From Patescibacteria group bacterium (GTDB lineage: Bacteria; Patescibacteriota; Patescibacteriia; JAACEG01; JAGUWE01), in the NCBI GenBank assembly GCA_020062525.1, contig JAGUWE010000029.1:1-9394 (forward strand): 9,394 nucleotides of DNA, in the 5' to 3' direction. Under the pieces are notes generated by a model that was not told the origin of the DNA, ran no database searches, and saw only the letters and a program-made list of their open reading frames with translations. Each line of letters starts with the position of its first letter. Within the stretch, counting starts at the first letter, position 1. The position numbers and the translations under genes were made by a program. This document shows positions 1 through 6,550 of the stretch, one piece after another.

Positions 1-738
1 ACCGAAAAAATAAAACAGATCGCGGAAGAAAACCAGAGAGGAGTTAAGCAACTGGAGAAACTTTTCGGTTCGTTAACAAGAATTTATATTGATTACGCCA
101 ATGTGCGGCCATGGAGCACAAAACTCGGATGGCACATTGATCTCAAGCGATTGAAGCAATTTCTTGATTCTTTTGACGCAGTGGAGGCGATAAACTTCTA
201 CGGCGGTTATATTAAAGACGATGAACGGTCAGAAAAAGAGGTAGCGGAAGTAGAAAATTTAAAATATGTTGTGCGGTCTAAGCCGGTAAAAATTTTGCGA
301 TTTTCCATTGATGTTTCAAGTATTCCCAGCGATTCCACAGCATTGTTGAAACCGTTTATTCGTCAGGCATTGTTGCGAAATTACGAGGTATCAACCATTG
401 AATATCTCAACGAGCGATTTAAGGATATGAACAAAAAAGGAGAATACTTTATTGAAGACAGAAAGTGCAACTTTGATGTTGAAATAGGCACGGATATGCT
501 TATTGATTCTGAACGGAATAACGCGGCAGTATTTGTGTTGTGGAGCGGTGATAGTGATTTTGCCGATCCGATAAAGAAATTATTGGAAGGGGGCAGAAAG
601 GTAGTTCTATGCGCGACCGCGGGAAAAATTGCCAGCGAACTCAACGAGCTTAAAAATGCGGGGTTGCAGATATTTGATATTTATGATATCAAAGATTTTG
701 TTTGTTGGAACAAGGAAATTGGCAAGAAAGTCAAATAA
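1..738 (+). CDS. NYN-domain (LabA/DUF88-like) putative RNase, 5'-truncated by window edge
   Basis: The frame is open from base 1, so the gene begins outside the window; the GTG at 103 lies inside the NYN domain and cannot be the real start. In the visible 245 residues the first 26 form a charged helix-like stretch. The NYN core then begins with IYIDYANV, giving Asp31 and Asn34, the usual first acidic motif. The second motif is SGDSDF with Asp184 and Asp186, followed by a hydrophobic strand and GGRKV. NYN proteins have a PIN-like fold and are predicted metal-dependent RNases. The late acidic motif and the C-terminal strand FDIYDIKDFV look intact. A hairpin follows the TAA, and a type III Res-like gene lies 141 nt downstream on the same strand, which suggests a defence or mobile context (inference). 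Two 60-base blocks counted by eye (541-660) are 45% and 50% GC, against 33% for a block in the recombinase gene, which hints at transfer. The family call is firm; the substrate is unknown. Confidence 0.85.
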   Translation, partial: TEKIKQIAEENQRGVKQLEKLFGSLTRIYIDYANVRPWSTKLGWHIDLKRLKQFLDSFDAVEAINFYGGYIKDDERSEKEVAEVENLKYVVRSKPVKILRFSIDVSSIPSDSTALLKPFIRQALLRNYEVSTIEYLNERFKDMNKKGEYFIEDRKCNFDVEIGTDMLIDSERNNAAVFVLWSGDSDFADPIKKLLEGGRKVVLCATAGKIASELNELKNAGLQIFDIYDIKDFVCWNKEIGKKVK

Positions 739-744
739 AAGCAC

Positions 745-770
745 AAAGGACCTCGTTGCCGAGGCCCTTT
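745..770 (+). terminator. Hairpin after the NYN gene, probable terminator
   Basis: AAAGGACCTCG (745-755) pairs with CGAGGCCCTTT (760-770), with one A-C mismatch and the loop TTGC. It begins 6 nt after the NYN stop. The downstream T-run is only the last three bases of the stem, so it is a modest intrinsic terminator. The run of A on the other side would not make it clearly bidirectional. Confidence 0.55.
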
Positions 771-800
771 AGCACTAGAGTTAGTGATCTTTCGATCAAT

Positions 801-806
801 TATAAT
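801..806 (+). promoter_or_regulatory. Possible -10 box for the Res-like gene
   Basis: A perfect TATAAT lies 74 nt before the ATG at 880 and just after the upstream hairpin. No recognisable TTGACA sits 16-18 bp upstream and there is no TG extension. In AT-rich DNA a lone hexamer is weak evidence, but it is the best candidate in this gap. Confidence 0.35.
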
Positions 807-879
807 ATAGCAAATAGTATAAGTGATGTCAATAATAAAGGTGTGGATAAGTTAAACCGAATAATAACCATCGAATTAT

Positions 880-3492
880 ATGCTCTACGAAACTTTTAAT
901 TCAATTAAAGAATCTTTCGGAGTAGATTATTTTACTTCGCGTGTTGGCGATGAAATAGTTCAAAATCTCAATCCAAAGTTTGAGCTACGAGAATATCAAA
1001 AAGAAGCGTTGGGCCGATTCGATTTTTATTTTAGCGAATTTCAAAAGAGGAAATTTCCGGCACAACTACTTTTTCATATGGCGACCGGTTCGGGGAAAAC
1101 CTTAATTATGGCTACCAATATTCTTCAGCTTTACAAACAGGGCTACCGCAATTTTATCTTTTTTGTAAATAGCGTAAATATTATTGAGAAAACACGAGAT
1201 AACTTTTTAAATCCGCAATCTGAAAAATACCTTTTTGTCCCCAAAATTAAGTTTGGCGAAAAAGAGGTTTTAATAAAAGAGGTCCAGAACTTTGAGGCGG
1301 CAAATTCCGAAGACATAAATATTCTTTTTACCACAATTCAAGGGCTACACATTCGCCTCAACTATCCGAAGGAAAACGCTTTAACTTATGAAGAGTTTGA
1401 GAGTAAAGATACAGTGCTTATCTCTGACGAGGCGCATCATTTACAGACATTAACAAAATCCAAGTTGACCCAAACCGAAGAAGAAGAAAAAAGAAGCTGG
1501 GAGTATACGATTATCAAAGGAATTTTTGAACGAAATCCTAAAAATATCTTATTAGAATTTACTGCCACGATTGATTTGGGTAACCAAGGCATTAAACAAA
1601 AATACGAAGATAAAATTATTTTTCAATATGATTTGAAGCAATTTCGTTTAGATAAGTATTCAAAAGAAATAGAAGTTTTGCAGGCGGATTTGGAGTCGGT
1701 TGATAGAGCTTTACAAGCGGTGATTTTAAGCCAGTACCGAAGGAAAACTGCTGAAAGGCGTAAAATAAGATTAAAACCAGTAATACTTTTTAAGTCAAAA
1801 AGTATAAAAGAATCAAAAGACAATTATGACGGTTTTTTGACAAAGATTAAAAACTTAAAATCCAGAGATATACAAGAAATATATTCACGAACAAAAGGCA
1901 CAGTTTTAGAAAGAGTATTTAATTATTTTGAGAGAAAAAATATAACTTTTGATAATTTAATTAAAGAGCTGCAAGAGGATTTTTCCGAAGAAAAATGCAT
2001 GCTTTTGGACTCAGAAAATGTTGACGAAGAAAGGCAGTTAAAACTCAATTCTTTAGAGAATAAAAATAACGAGATAAGGGCTATTTTTGCGGTTAATATG
2101 CTAAATGAGGGCTGGGATGTGCTTAATCTTTTTGATATTGTGCGGTTGTATGATACTCGGGATGGAAACTGGGTTCACGGCAAGTATAAGCCCGGAAATA
2201 CCACGATGGGCGAAGCCCAGCTTATTGGCAGAGGGGCAAGATATTTTCCATTTCAATTAGACGCGGCGGAAGATAGCTACAAAAGAAAATTTGATGAGGA
2301 TATTGAAAATGAATTGCGAGTTATAGAAACATTACACTATCACAGCTCTCATAATCCTGACTATATTACAGAAATAAAGAGCGCTCTTACAGAAATGGGA
2401 ATTTTGCCGGAAAAGTATGTTCAAAAAGATTTGTTTATTAAAGATTCTTTCAAAGAAACCGAGTTTTGGAAGGAAGGCGTCGTTTTTATAAACGACAGGG
2501 TACAGAATCCGAGGACTGAAGTATTTAGTTTACAGGATGCAAAAATTGAAAAAAGTTATAAGTACGAATTGAAAACCGGAGAAGTAAGGGAAGAAATTAT
2601 TTTTGATGAAACAAAGCGTTTAAAATCGCCAAAAGAAGTTGTGCGCGGCAAAATAGTGTATAAAGTTTCCGACTTTGGAGAAAATGTAATAAGAAGCGCA
2701 CTTGATAAGCTTGAGTTTTACAAATTTGAAACACTAAAAAGATATTTTCCGCACATAAAATCAATTAAGGAATTTATTTCGTCCAATGATTATTTAGGCG
2801 GTATCGAAATAGAAGTTTTAGGGCCAAAAACCAAAATAAATGAATTGACTCCGGTTGAAAAATTAAAGTTGCTCTTATTCTTGTCCAAAAAGATTGCGGA
2901 ACAAGCGAGGACTAATACCTCCGAGTTTGTTGGTACTGAATTGTTTAAAGCCAGAATGTTGCGTGATGTTTTCAGAGATAAAAAAATAAAAATAGATATA
3001 GACGATTTACAAAGAAAAGAATTGGAAGAGGTTAATTTGGCGGAAAAAGACTGGTATGCCCAGAGCGGATTTTATGGCACAGAAGAAGAAAAGAGTTTTA
3101 TTAAGTTTATTGACGAATTTATTGCGAGATTAAGACAGAAATACTCTGATATTGCCTTATTGCGAAACGAGAAATTCTTTCAGATTTTTGATTTTGACGA
3201 AGGAAGGCCATTTGAGCCAGATTTTATAATGATTTTGAAAAAAAGGAATAGAACCATTAGTATTTATCAAATTTTTATTGAACCGAAAGGAGATCAATTT
3301 AAAGATAGTCAAGGCAAGTTTGAAAATTCTAAAGAGGGGTGGAAACAAAAATTTTTACTTGAGATGGAAAAAAAAGCAGACACCGATTTAAAATTAGAAA
3401 ATAAACACTTTAAGCTAATGGGGTTGCCTTTTTATAACGAAAAATTAAAGAGAGAGTTTGAGGAGGCATTTGAAAATAAAATTCTTACTTGA
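880..3492 (+). CDS. Type III restriction enzyme Res-like protein: SF2 helicase with PD-(D/E)XK nuclease
   Basis: This 870-residue protein has the layout of type III restriction Res subunits: ATP-driven DNA translocation followed by double-strand cleavage. Visible motifs are LREYQ (Gln40, Q-motif-like), Walker A ATGSGKT (68-74, Lys73), motif II DEAHH (183-187), motif III FTAT (227-230), motif V-like LNEGWDV (408-414) and motif VI QLIGRGARY (447-455) with the arginine fingers. The C-terminus carries FEPDF (Asp781) and, about 20 residues on, EPKGD (Glu801, Lys803), which together match a PD-(D/E)XK active site. All motifs look intact, and the length is slightly below EcoP15I Res (about 970). The ATG is the only in-frame start after a stop at 865-867; no Shine-Dalgarno sequence precedes it. 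Type III Res normally works with a Mod methyltransferase that recognises DNA. No Mod is present in this window, so Mod lies to the left beyond the NYN gene, is lost, or this is a stand-alone nuclease-helicase. The only other same-strand genes near it are the NYN protein and the recombinase. Confidence 0.88.
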   Translation: MLYETFNSIKESFGVDYFTSRVGDEIVQNLNPKFELREYQKEALGRFDFYFSEFQKRKFPAQLLFHMATGSGKTLIMATNILQLYKQGYRNFIFFVNSVNIIEKTRDNFLNPQSEKYLFVPKIKFGEKEVLIKEVQNFEAANSEDINILFTTIQGLHIRLNYPKENALTYEEFESKDTVLISDEAHHLQTLTKSKLTQTEEEEKRSWEYTIIKGIFERNPKNILLEFTATIDLGNQGIKQKYEDKIIFQYDLKQFRLDKYSKEIEVLQADLESVDRALQAVILSQYRRKTAERRKIRLKPVILFKSKSIKESKDNYDGFLTKIKNLKSRDIQEIYSRTKGTVLERVFNYFERKNITFDNLIKELQEDFSEEKCMLLDSENVDEERQLKLNSLENKNNEIRAIFAVNMLNEGWDVLNLFDIVRLYDTRDGNWVHGKYKPGNTTMGEAQLIGRGARYFPFQLDAAEDSYKRKFDEDIENELRVIETLHYHSSHNPDYITEIKSALTEMGILPEKYVQKDLFIKDSFKETEFWKEGVVFINDRVQNPRTEVFSLQDAKIEKSYKYELKTGEVREEIIFDETKRLKSPKEVVRGKIVYKVSDFGENVIRSALDKLEFYKFETLKRYFPHIKSIKEFISSNDYLGGIEIEVLGPKTKINELTPVEKLKLLLFLSKKIAEQARTNTSEFVGTELFKARMLRDVFRDKKIKIDIDDLQRKELEEVNLAEKDWYAQSGFYGTEEEKSFIKFIDEFIARLRQKYSDIALLRNEKFFQIFDFDEGRPFEPDFIMILKKRNRTISIYQIFIEPKGDQFKDSQGKFENSKEGWKQKFLLEMEKKADTDLKLENKHFKLMGLPFYNEKLKREFEEAFENKILT

Positions 3493-3570
3493 TTTTCTAT
3501 CACTCACTATCGGTCAGTTTTTGCTGACACGAAATTCAGCGGCGGCAAGGAAGGGAGTATAGTTTAATGA

Positions 3571-3582
3571 GGGGGGATGGGG
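3571..3582 (+). other. G-rich tract in the intergenic gap
   Basis: Six Gs, AT, then four Gs stand out in an AT-rich 197-nt gap between the Res-like gene and the recombinase. A further GGG lies at 3553-3555, but the spacing does not give four well-placed G-runs, so a quadruplex is not well supported. No gene or RNA was recognised in the gap. Confidence 0.4.
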
Positions 3583-3591
3583 ATAAAATAG

Positions 3592-3636
3592 TTGACGGCG
3601 GTTTTTCAATTTGATAATTTAAATATATGATATAGT
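3592..3636 (+). promoter_or_regulatory. Possible promoter region of the recombinase gene
   Basis: TTGACG (3592-3597) is followed after 15 bp by GATAAT (3613-3618). An alternative is TTGATA (3611-3616), 14 bp, then TATAGT (3631-3636). Both spacings are shorter than the ideal 17 bp, so only the region, not the exact boxes, is proposed. Confidence 0.35.
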
Positions 3637-3661
3637 TCGCGTAATGTAGGTTAATCTAATA
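3634..3661 (+). other. Weak dif-like sequence beside the recombinase gene
   Basis: Aligned without gaps to the E. coli dif site as I recall it, this 28-bp stretch matches 18 positions: 8 of 11 in the XerC arm, 4 of 6 in the centre and 6 of 11 in the XerD arm. The strongest part is CGCGTAATGTA. The inner inverted repeat is only TAA-6-TTA. Its place 28 nt before a Xer-type gene is suggestive, since some single-recombinase systems keep dif beside the gene. Chance similarity in AT-rich DNA is quite possible. Confidence 0.25.
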
Positions 3662-3689
3662 ATAAGAGCGTGTAAATCTACTAAAAAGT

Positions 3690-4649
3690 ATGACTAAATC
3701 AAATAAAGCAATCCCCCGGCATCTAAATGATTTTTTAGATTATCTTGATATTGAAAAAGGTCTCTCCAATATTTCTCAAAAAAATTATCATCGTTTTTTA
3801 AATAAATTTTTACATTGGCTGGAGTTAACTAATAATCAGGAACTCAAACCGCACGAACTTAACCCTCAGTATATTTGGGATTATAAATTATATCTTTCTC
3901 GTTTTAAGGATCCGAAAACCAAAAAATACCTTAAAAAAACAACCCAAAGCTATTATTTGATTGTTTTAAGAGCCCTTTTGGATTATTTTTCAGATAAAGA
4001 TATTGAGGCAATGCCTTCTTCTAAGGTCAAATTGCCAAAATTAAGCAAAGAAAGAGTGCCTAAATTTCTCAACTTAGACCAAATAGAAAAATTATTACTT
4101 CAGCCAGATACCAGCAATAAAATTGGTCTGCGAGACAAAGTGATTTTAGAGGTTTTGTTTTCAACCGGCATGCGCGTGGCAGAACTTACAACTTTAAATC
4201 GGGATCTGTTTAGCAATTTAAAAAATATCAATGATTTAGAAATTACAATTATTGGCAAAGGAGAGCGCCCCAGAACTGTTTATTTTTCTCAAAGAGCCAT
4301 TTCTTGGCTTAAAAAATATTTAGAAACCAGAAATGATACTGATAAGGCCTTATTCATCCGTTATGGAGGGACAAAAAATGAAGCCAAGAGGCTTTCTATC
4401 AGATCAGTTGAAAAAAATGTCAAAAAATATGCTCAATTATCCGGTTTGCCAATCATTACTACTCCCCACACCCTAAGACATTCCTACGCGACTGATCTTT
4501 TAAGCCAAGGGGTTGATTTAAGGGCAGTACAGGAATTTTTAGGCCATAGTAATATTTTAACTACCCAAATTTACACCCATATTACCAATAAACGACTCAG
4601 AGACATCCATAAAAAATACCACAGTGGAAACAGACTCAAAGATAATTAA
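3690..4649 (+). CDS. XerC/XerD-type tyrosine recombinase
   Basis: This 319-residue protein has the full tyrosine recombinase layout: an N-terminal SAM-like core-binding domain (about 10-105) and a catalytic domain (about 125-310). Catalytic residues are Arg162 (STGMRVAEL), Lys190 (GKGERPR), His260 and Arg263 (HTLRHSYAT), His286 (LGHSN) and nucleophile Tyr296 (IYTHI). It breaks and rejoins DNA through a 3'-phosphotyrosine link. The length and motifs fit the Xer group, which resolves chromosome dimers at dif, better than long phage integrases, but integron- or element-type relatives cannot be excluded. The start is the only ATG after an in-frame stop at 3663-3665; no Shine-Dalgarno sequence is seen. 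The stop lies 6 nt from the stop of the converging membrane gene, with no terminator hairpin between them. No partner recombinase is visible, so it may act alone. Whether it is the cell's Xer or belongs to the accessory block to its left is not settled by the sequence. Confidence 0.92.
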   Translation: MTKSNKAIPRHLNDFLDYLDIEKGLSNISQKNYHRFLNKFLHWLELTNNQELKPHELNPQYIWDYKLYLSRFKDPKTKKYLKKTTQSYYLIVLRALLDYFSDKDIEAMPSSKVKLPKLSKERVPKFLNLDQIEKLLLQPDTSNKIGLRDKVILEVLFSTGMRVAELTTLNRDLFSNLKNINDLEITIIGKGERPRTVYFSQRAISWLKKYLETRNDTDKALFIRYGGTKNEAKRLSIRSVEKNVKKYAQLSGLPIITTPHTLRHSYATDLLSQGVDLRAVQEFLGHSNILTTQIYTHITNKRLRDIHKKYHSGNRLKDN

Positions 4650-4655
4650 AGTAAA

Positions 4656-5069
4656 TCATCTAATTTTGCCAAAATAAATCCTTTTGACTAAGTAGATAGA
4701 CAATAAAGCTACTCCCGCTTGCAAAACATCAGCGGAATCAACTTTAGAGCTAAAAGTTTTAGCAATCACTAAAATAATAAAGGCGATGGCGTAAGCAATT
4801 AAATCATGCTTTAATTCATCGTTGGGACCAATAGTAATTTGTTGTTCTTCTTCACTTCGTAGCATTCTTTCTCTCATTTTGTGTCGATTGCGAGTTACAA
4901 CAAGAAGAACTAAACTCATTAAGATAAAGGTAGGAATAAAAAAAAGTACAAATTCCATCATCTTGTTGGTTTGACTAAAATAACTCCAATAAAAAGCAAA
5001 ACATACTAATAAAAAGATCTGGATAATGATGGGAATAATAATTCCTTTGAAGGTTTCTCTGTTTCTCAT
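4656..5069 (-). CDS. Unrecognised four-helix membrane protein
   Basis: I do not recognise this 137-residue family. Four hydrophobic segments are visible at about 9-30, 38-59, 88-105 and 113-133. Positive residues cluster at the N-terminus (RNR), in the 60-71 loop (RNRHKMRER) and at the C-terminus, which by the positive-inside rule puts both ends and the central loop in the cytoplasm. The acidic, polar stretch 72-87 also lies in that loop. No catalytic motif is evident. It is read after the M23 peptidase gene with a 108-nt gap that contains an intergenic palindromic repeat, so it may be the last gene of the gltX-M23 transcript or have its own promoter; none is obvious. The ATG at 5069 is preceded by AAAGAG about 9 nt upstream, at best a poor ribosome site. 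The predicted coding frame converges with the recombinase gene. Confidence 0.7.
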   Translation of the reverse strand: MRNRETFKGIIIPIIIQIFLLVCFAFYWSYFSQTNKMMEFVLFFIPTFILMSLVLLVVTRNRHKMRERMLRSEEEQQITIGPNDELKHDLIAYAIAFIILVIAKTFSSKVDSADVLQAGVALLSIYLVKRIYFGKIR

Positions 5070-5073
5070 AAAA

Positions 5074-5157
5074 TAAACTCTTTGATATCAGCGCTCGCTC
5101 GCCCGCCTAAATTTTTTTCAAAAACTTTGGCGGGTCTCGCTCGCTTGATAATAAAAA
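5074..5157 (+). repeat. Palindromic repeat, copy A (intergenic)
   Basis: This 84-bp unit has a 28-nt left arm (5074-5101, ending CAGCGCTCGCTCG), a 33-bp imperfect palindromic core (5102-5134, CCCGCC pairing with GGCGGG) and a 23-nt right arm (5135-5157, TCTCGCTCGCTTGATAAT and A-run). The arms match an inverted second copy at 6410-6492 at 27 of 28 and 22 of 23 positions, while the cores differ in sequence. The arms themselves are roughly complementary (TATCAGCG against CGCTTGATA, with one bulge), so the unit is a nested hairpin. It lies between the M23 stop and the start of the membrane gene. No transposase is present. Confidence 0.85.
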
Positions 5158-5177
5158 TTTATTAATAAACTATATTA

Positions 5178-6521
5178 TTAAGGTAAATAACTTAAGGGGT
5201 CAACCGGAATGCCATTAAGACGTACTTCAAAATGTAAATGAGGCCCGGTAGTAAAACGACCAGCTCCGGGTGTACCAGGAGTAGCTCCTGATAGACCTAT
5301 CACCTGCCCCTTGGCTACAAATTGATCTTCCTCAACAATGATACTGCTTAAATGACCGTAGACGGTAGAAATTCCGTCATTATGAATTATCATAACATAA
5401 CTATATTTACCGATTAGGGGCTTTCTTACACTGCCGACATAACCGTCAGTAGCAGCCCTAACTTGTGTTCTTTGAGGTGCTCTAATATCAACTCCCGGAT
5501 GTTCAAATAAATACCGAAAGGGATAATCTGGATCATGAAAAATCGCGCTGATACCACGAGATGAACTGATTGGCCAACTAAGATTTACTTGGCCACCTAA
5601 TTTTTGATATAAGTCCTTTCTTTTTTGTTCTTCTAATTTTTCTCTAACCTTTTTTTCTAAGCTAACAATTTCAGCGTTAACCGCCTGTTGTTCAAGTTTA
5701 GCTTGTCCCAATAAATCAACAAACCTTCGTTCAGATGATTTCGTTTCACTTAATAACAATTCTTTTACTTGTTTCTGTTCGTCAAGTTGTGTCTTTTCTT
5801 GATTTAATTTAGTCTTTAAGTCCTCTAAATCCTTTTTATTTCTAATAAGTTCTGTTTTATCTTGTTCTAATTTATATTTTAAATCTTGGAGCTCATCTAA
5901 AGTTTGTTGCAAGCTGCCCTGAATTTCCTTAGAAAAATTTATTTCATTGAAAAACTCAGAAAAAGAGTTATTCAAAAATAAAATTTCTAAATAACTTCGT
6001 TGGTCATTGCGATAAATTAGCCGGATAAATTCAGCAATTTGAATTTTTAATTTTTCAATTTCTTTTTCTTTAAGATTAATTTCTAATTCTTTAGCTTTAA
6101 TCTTATCTTTCACTTTATTAATTTCTTTGTTGGTTACTTCAATATCTATTTGGGTTTGAGCAATCCGATTATCTAAAATAGCTAATTCATTAGCTAAAGT
6201 CACGGCTTCGCTTTGTTTTTGTTTGATTACCTCAGCAAAGCTGGCTGCTTTTCTTTTTAATTCTTCAATCTTTTTTTGTTGGGACTCAATTTTCCGATTT
6301 AATTCATCAATGGTCTCTTCTTGCGCTTGAACTAATAAATTTGCCTTAGTGAGAAAGATAAAACTAAAAACAAAAACAATTAGCAAAAAGCCAATCTTAA
6401 GTAATTTATTTTTTATTATCAAGCGAGAGAGAGAAATGAATCCGCCAGCTGGCGGATTCATTTCCGAGCGAGCGCTGATATCAAAGGGTTTAATACCCTT
6501 TATTTTTTTAAAAAATGGCAT
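5178..6521 (-). CDS. Secreted or anchored coiled-coil M23 (LytM) peptidoglycan endopeptidase
   Basis: This 447-residue protein has a hydrophobic signal or anchor at about 43-60 ending near VQAQ, a long coiled coil from about 67 to 300, and a C-terminal M23 domain (about 315-445). The M23 zinc and catalytic residues look intact: His341 and Asp345 (HPGVDI), His390 (YGHLS), and His428 and His430 (HLHFE). The architecture resembles EnvC/PcsB-type division hydrolases, but the intact zinc ligands predict an active enzyme that cuts peptidoglycan cross-links outside the membrane. The ATG at 6521 is 24 nt after the gltX stop, suggesting co-transcription. Residues about 10-38 are encoded by repeat copy B, so the N-terminus is doubtful. 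Alternative starts are ATG at 6461 (residue 21) or TTG at 6422, the latter giving a compact signal peptide beginning (M)IIKNKLLK. No Shine-Dalgarno sequence favours any of them. The enzyme call is firm; the start is not. Confidence 0.9.
   Translation of the reverse strand: MPFFKKIKGIKPFDISARSEMNPPAGGFISLSRLIIKNKLLKIGFLLIVFVFSFIFLTKANLLVQAQEETIDELNRKIESQQKKIEELKRKAASFAEVIKQKQSEAVTLANELAILDNRIAQTQIDIEVTNKEINKVKDKIKAKELEINLKEKEIEKLKIQIAEFIRLIYRNDQRSYLEILFLNNSFSEFFNEINFSKEIQGSLQQTLDELQDLKYKLEQDKTELIRNKKDLEDLKTKLNQEKTQLDEQKQVKELLLSETKSSERRFVDLLGQAKLEQQAVNAEIVSLEKKVREKLEEQKRKDLYQKLGGQVNLSWPISSSRGISAIFHDPDYPFRYLFEHPGVDIRAPQRTQVRAATDGYVGSVRKPLIGKYSYVMIIHNDGISTVYGHLSSIIVEEDQFVAKGQVIGLSGATPGTPGAGRFTTGPHLHFEVRLNGIPVDPLSYLP
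6410..6492 (-). repeat. Palindromic repeat, copy B (in frame in the M23 gene)
   Basis: This 83-bp inverted copy of the unit at 5074-5157 is read on the minus strand. Its left arm is 6492-6465, its right arm 6432-6410, and its core (6464-6433) is a perfect 32-bp palindrome centred on CCGCCAGCTGGCGG. It is read through without a stop as residues about 10-38 of the peptidase (including FDISARS and NPPAGGF), just before the signal segment. Next to its left arm is another hairpin (6483-6501, AAAGGGT and ACCCTTT with the loop TTAAT), which overlaps the arm. Confidence 0.85.
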
Positions 6522-6532
6522 AAACTGAGAGC

Positions 6533-6550
6533 GTTGAATAATGATTCAAC
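6533..6550 (-). other. Small hairpin at the gltX-M23 junction
   Basis: GTTGAAT and ATTCAAC form a perfect 7-bp stem with a 4-nt loop, spanning the gltX stop codon. It is AT-rich and has no T-run, so it is not a convincing terminator. It could mark an mRNA processing site or be neutral. Confidence 0.4.

Noticed and set aside
103..105. GTG as the start of the NYN gene
   Set aside because: The frame continues upstream to base 1, and the essential IDYAN strand lies before this codon.
381..644. Minus-strand open frame inside the NYN gene
   Set aside because: It is antisense to a frame with clear NYN motifs, and its own protein is low in recognisable features.
702..899. Plus-strand open frame bridging the NYN end and Res start
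   Set aside because: It overlaps both real genes, runs through the terminator hairpin and shows no protein-like pattern.
3513..3528. GTCAG and CTGAC hairpin after the Res-like gene as a terminator
   Set aside because: It has only five base pairs, and the T-run is in the loop rather than after the stem.
3553..3582. G-quadruplex in the gap before the recombinase
   Set aside because: The G-runs are too few and unevenly spaced to give four proper tracts.
5102..5134. Copy A core as an intrinsic terminator of the M23 gene
   Set aside because: The T-run is in the loop and no T-run follows the stem on either strand; the shared arms identify it as part of a repeat.
5074..6492. Composite transposon or insertion sequence around the M23 gene
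   Set aside because: No transposase lies inside, no target duplications are evident, and the inner gene is in its expected place after gltX.
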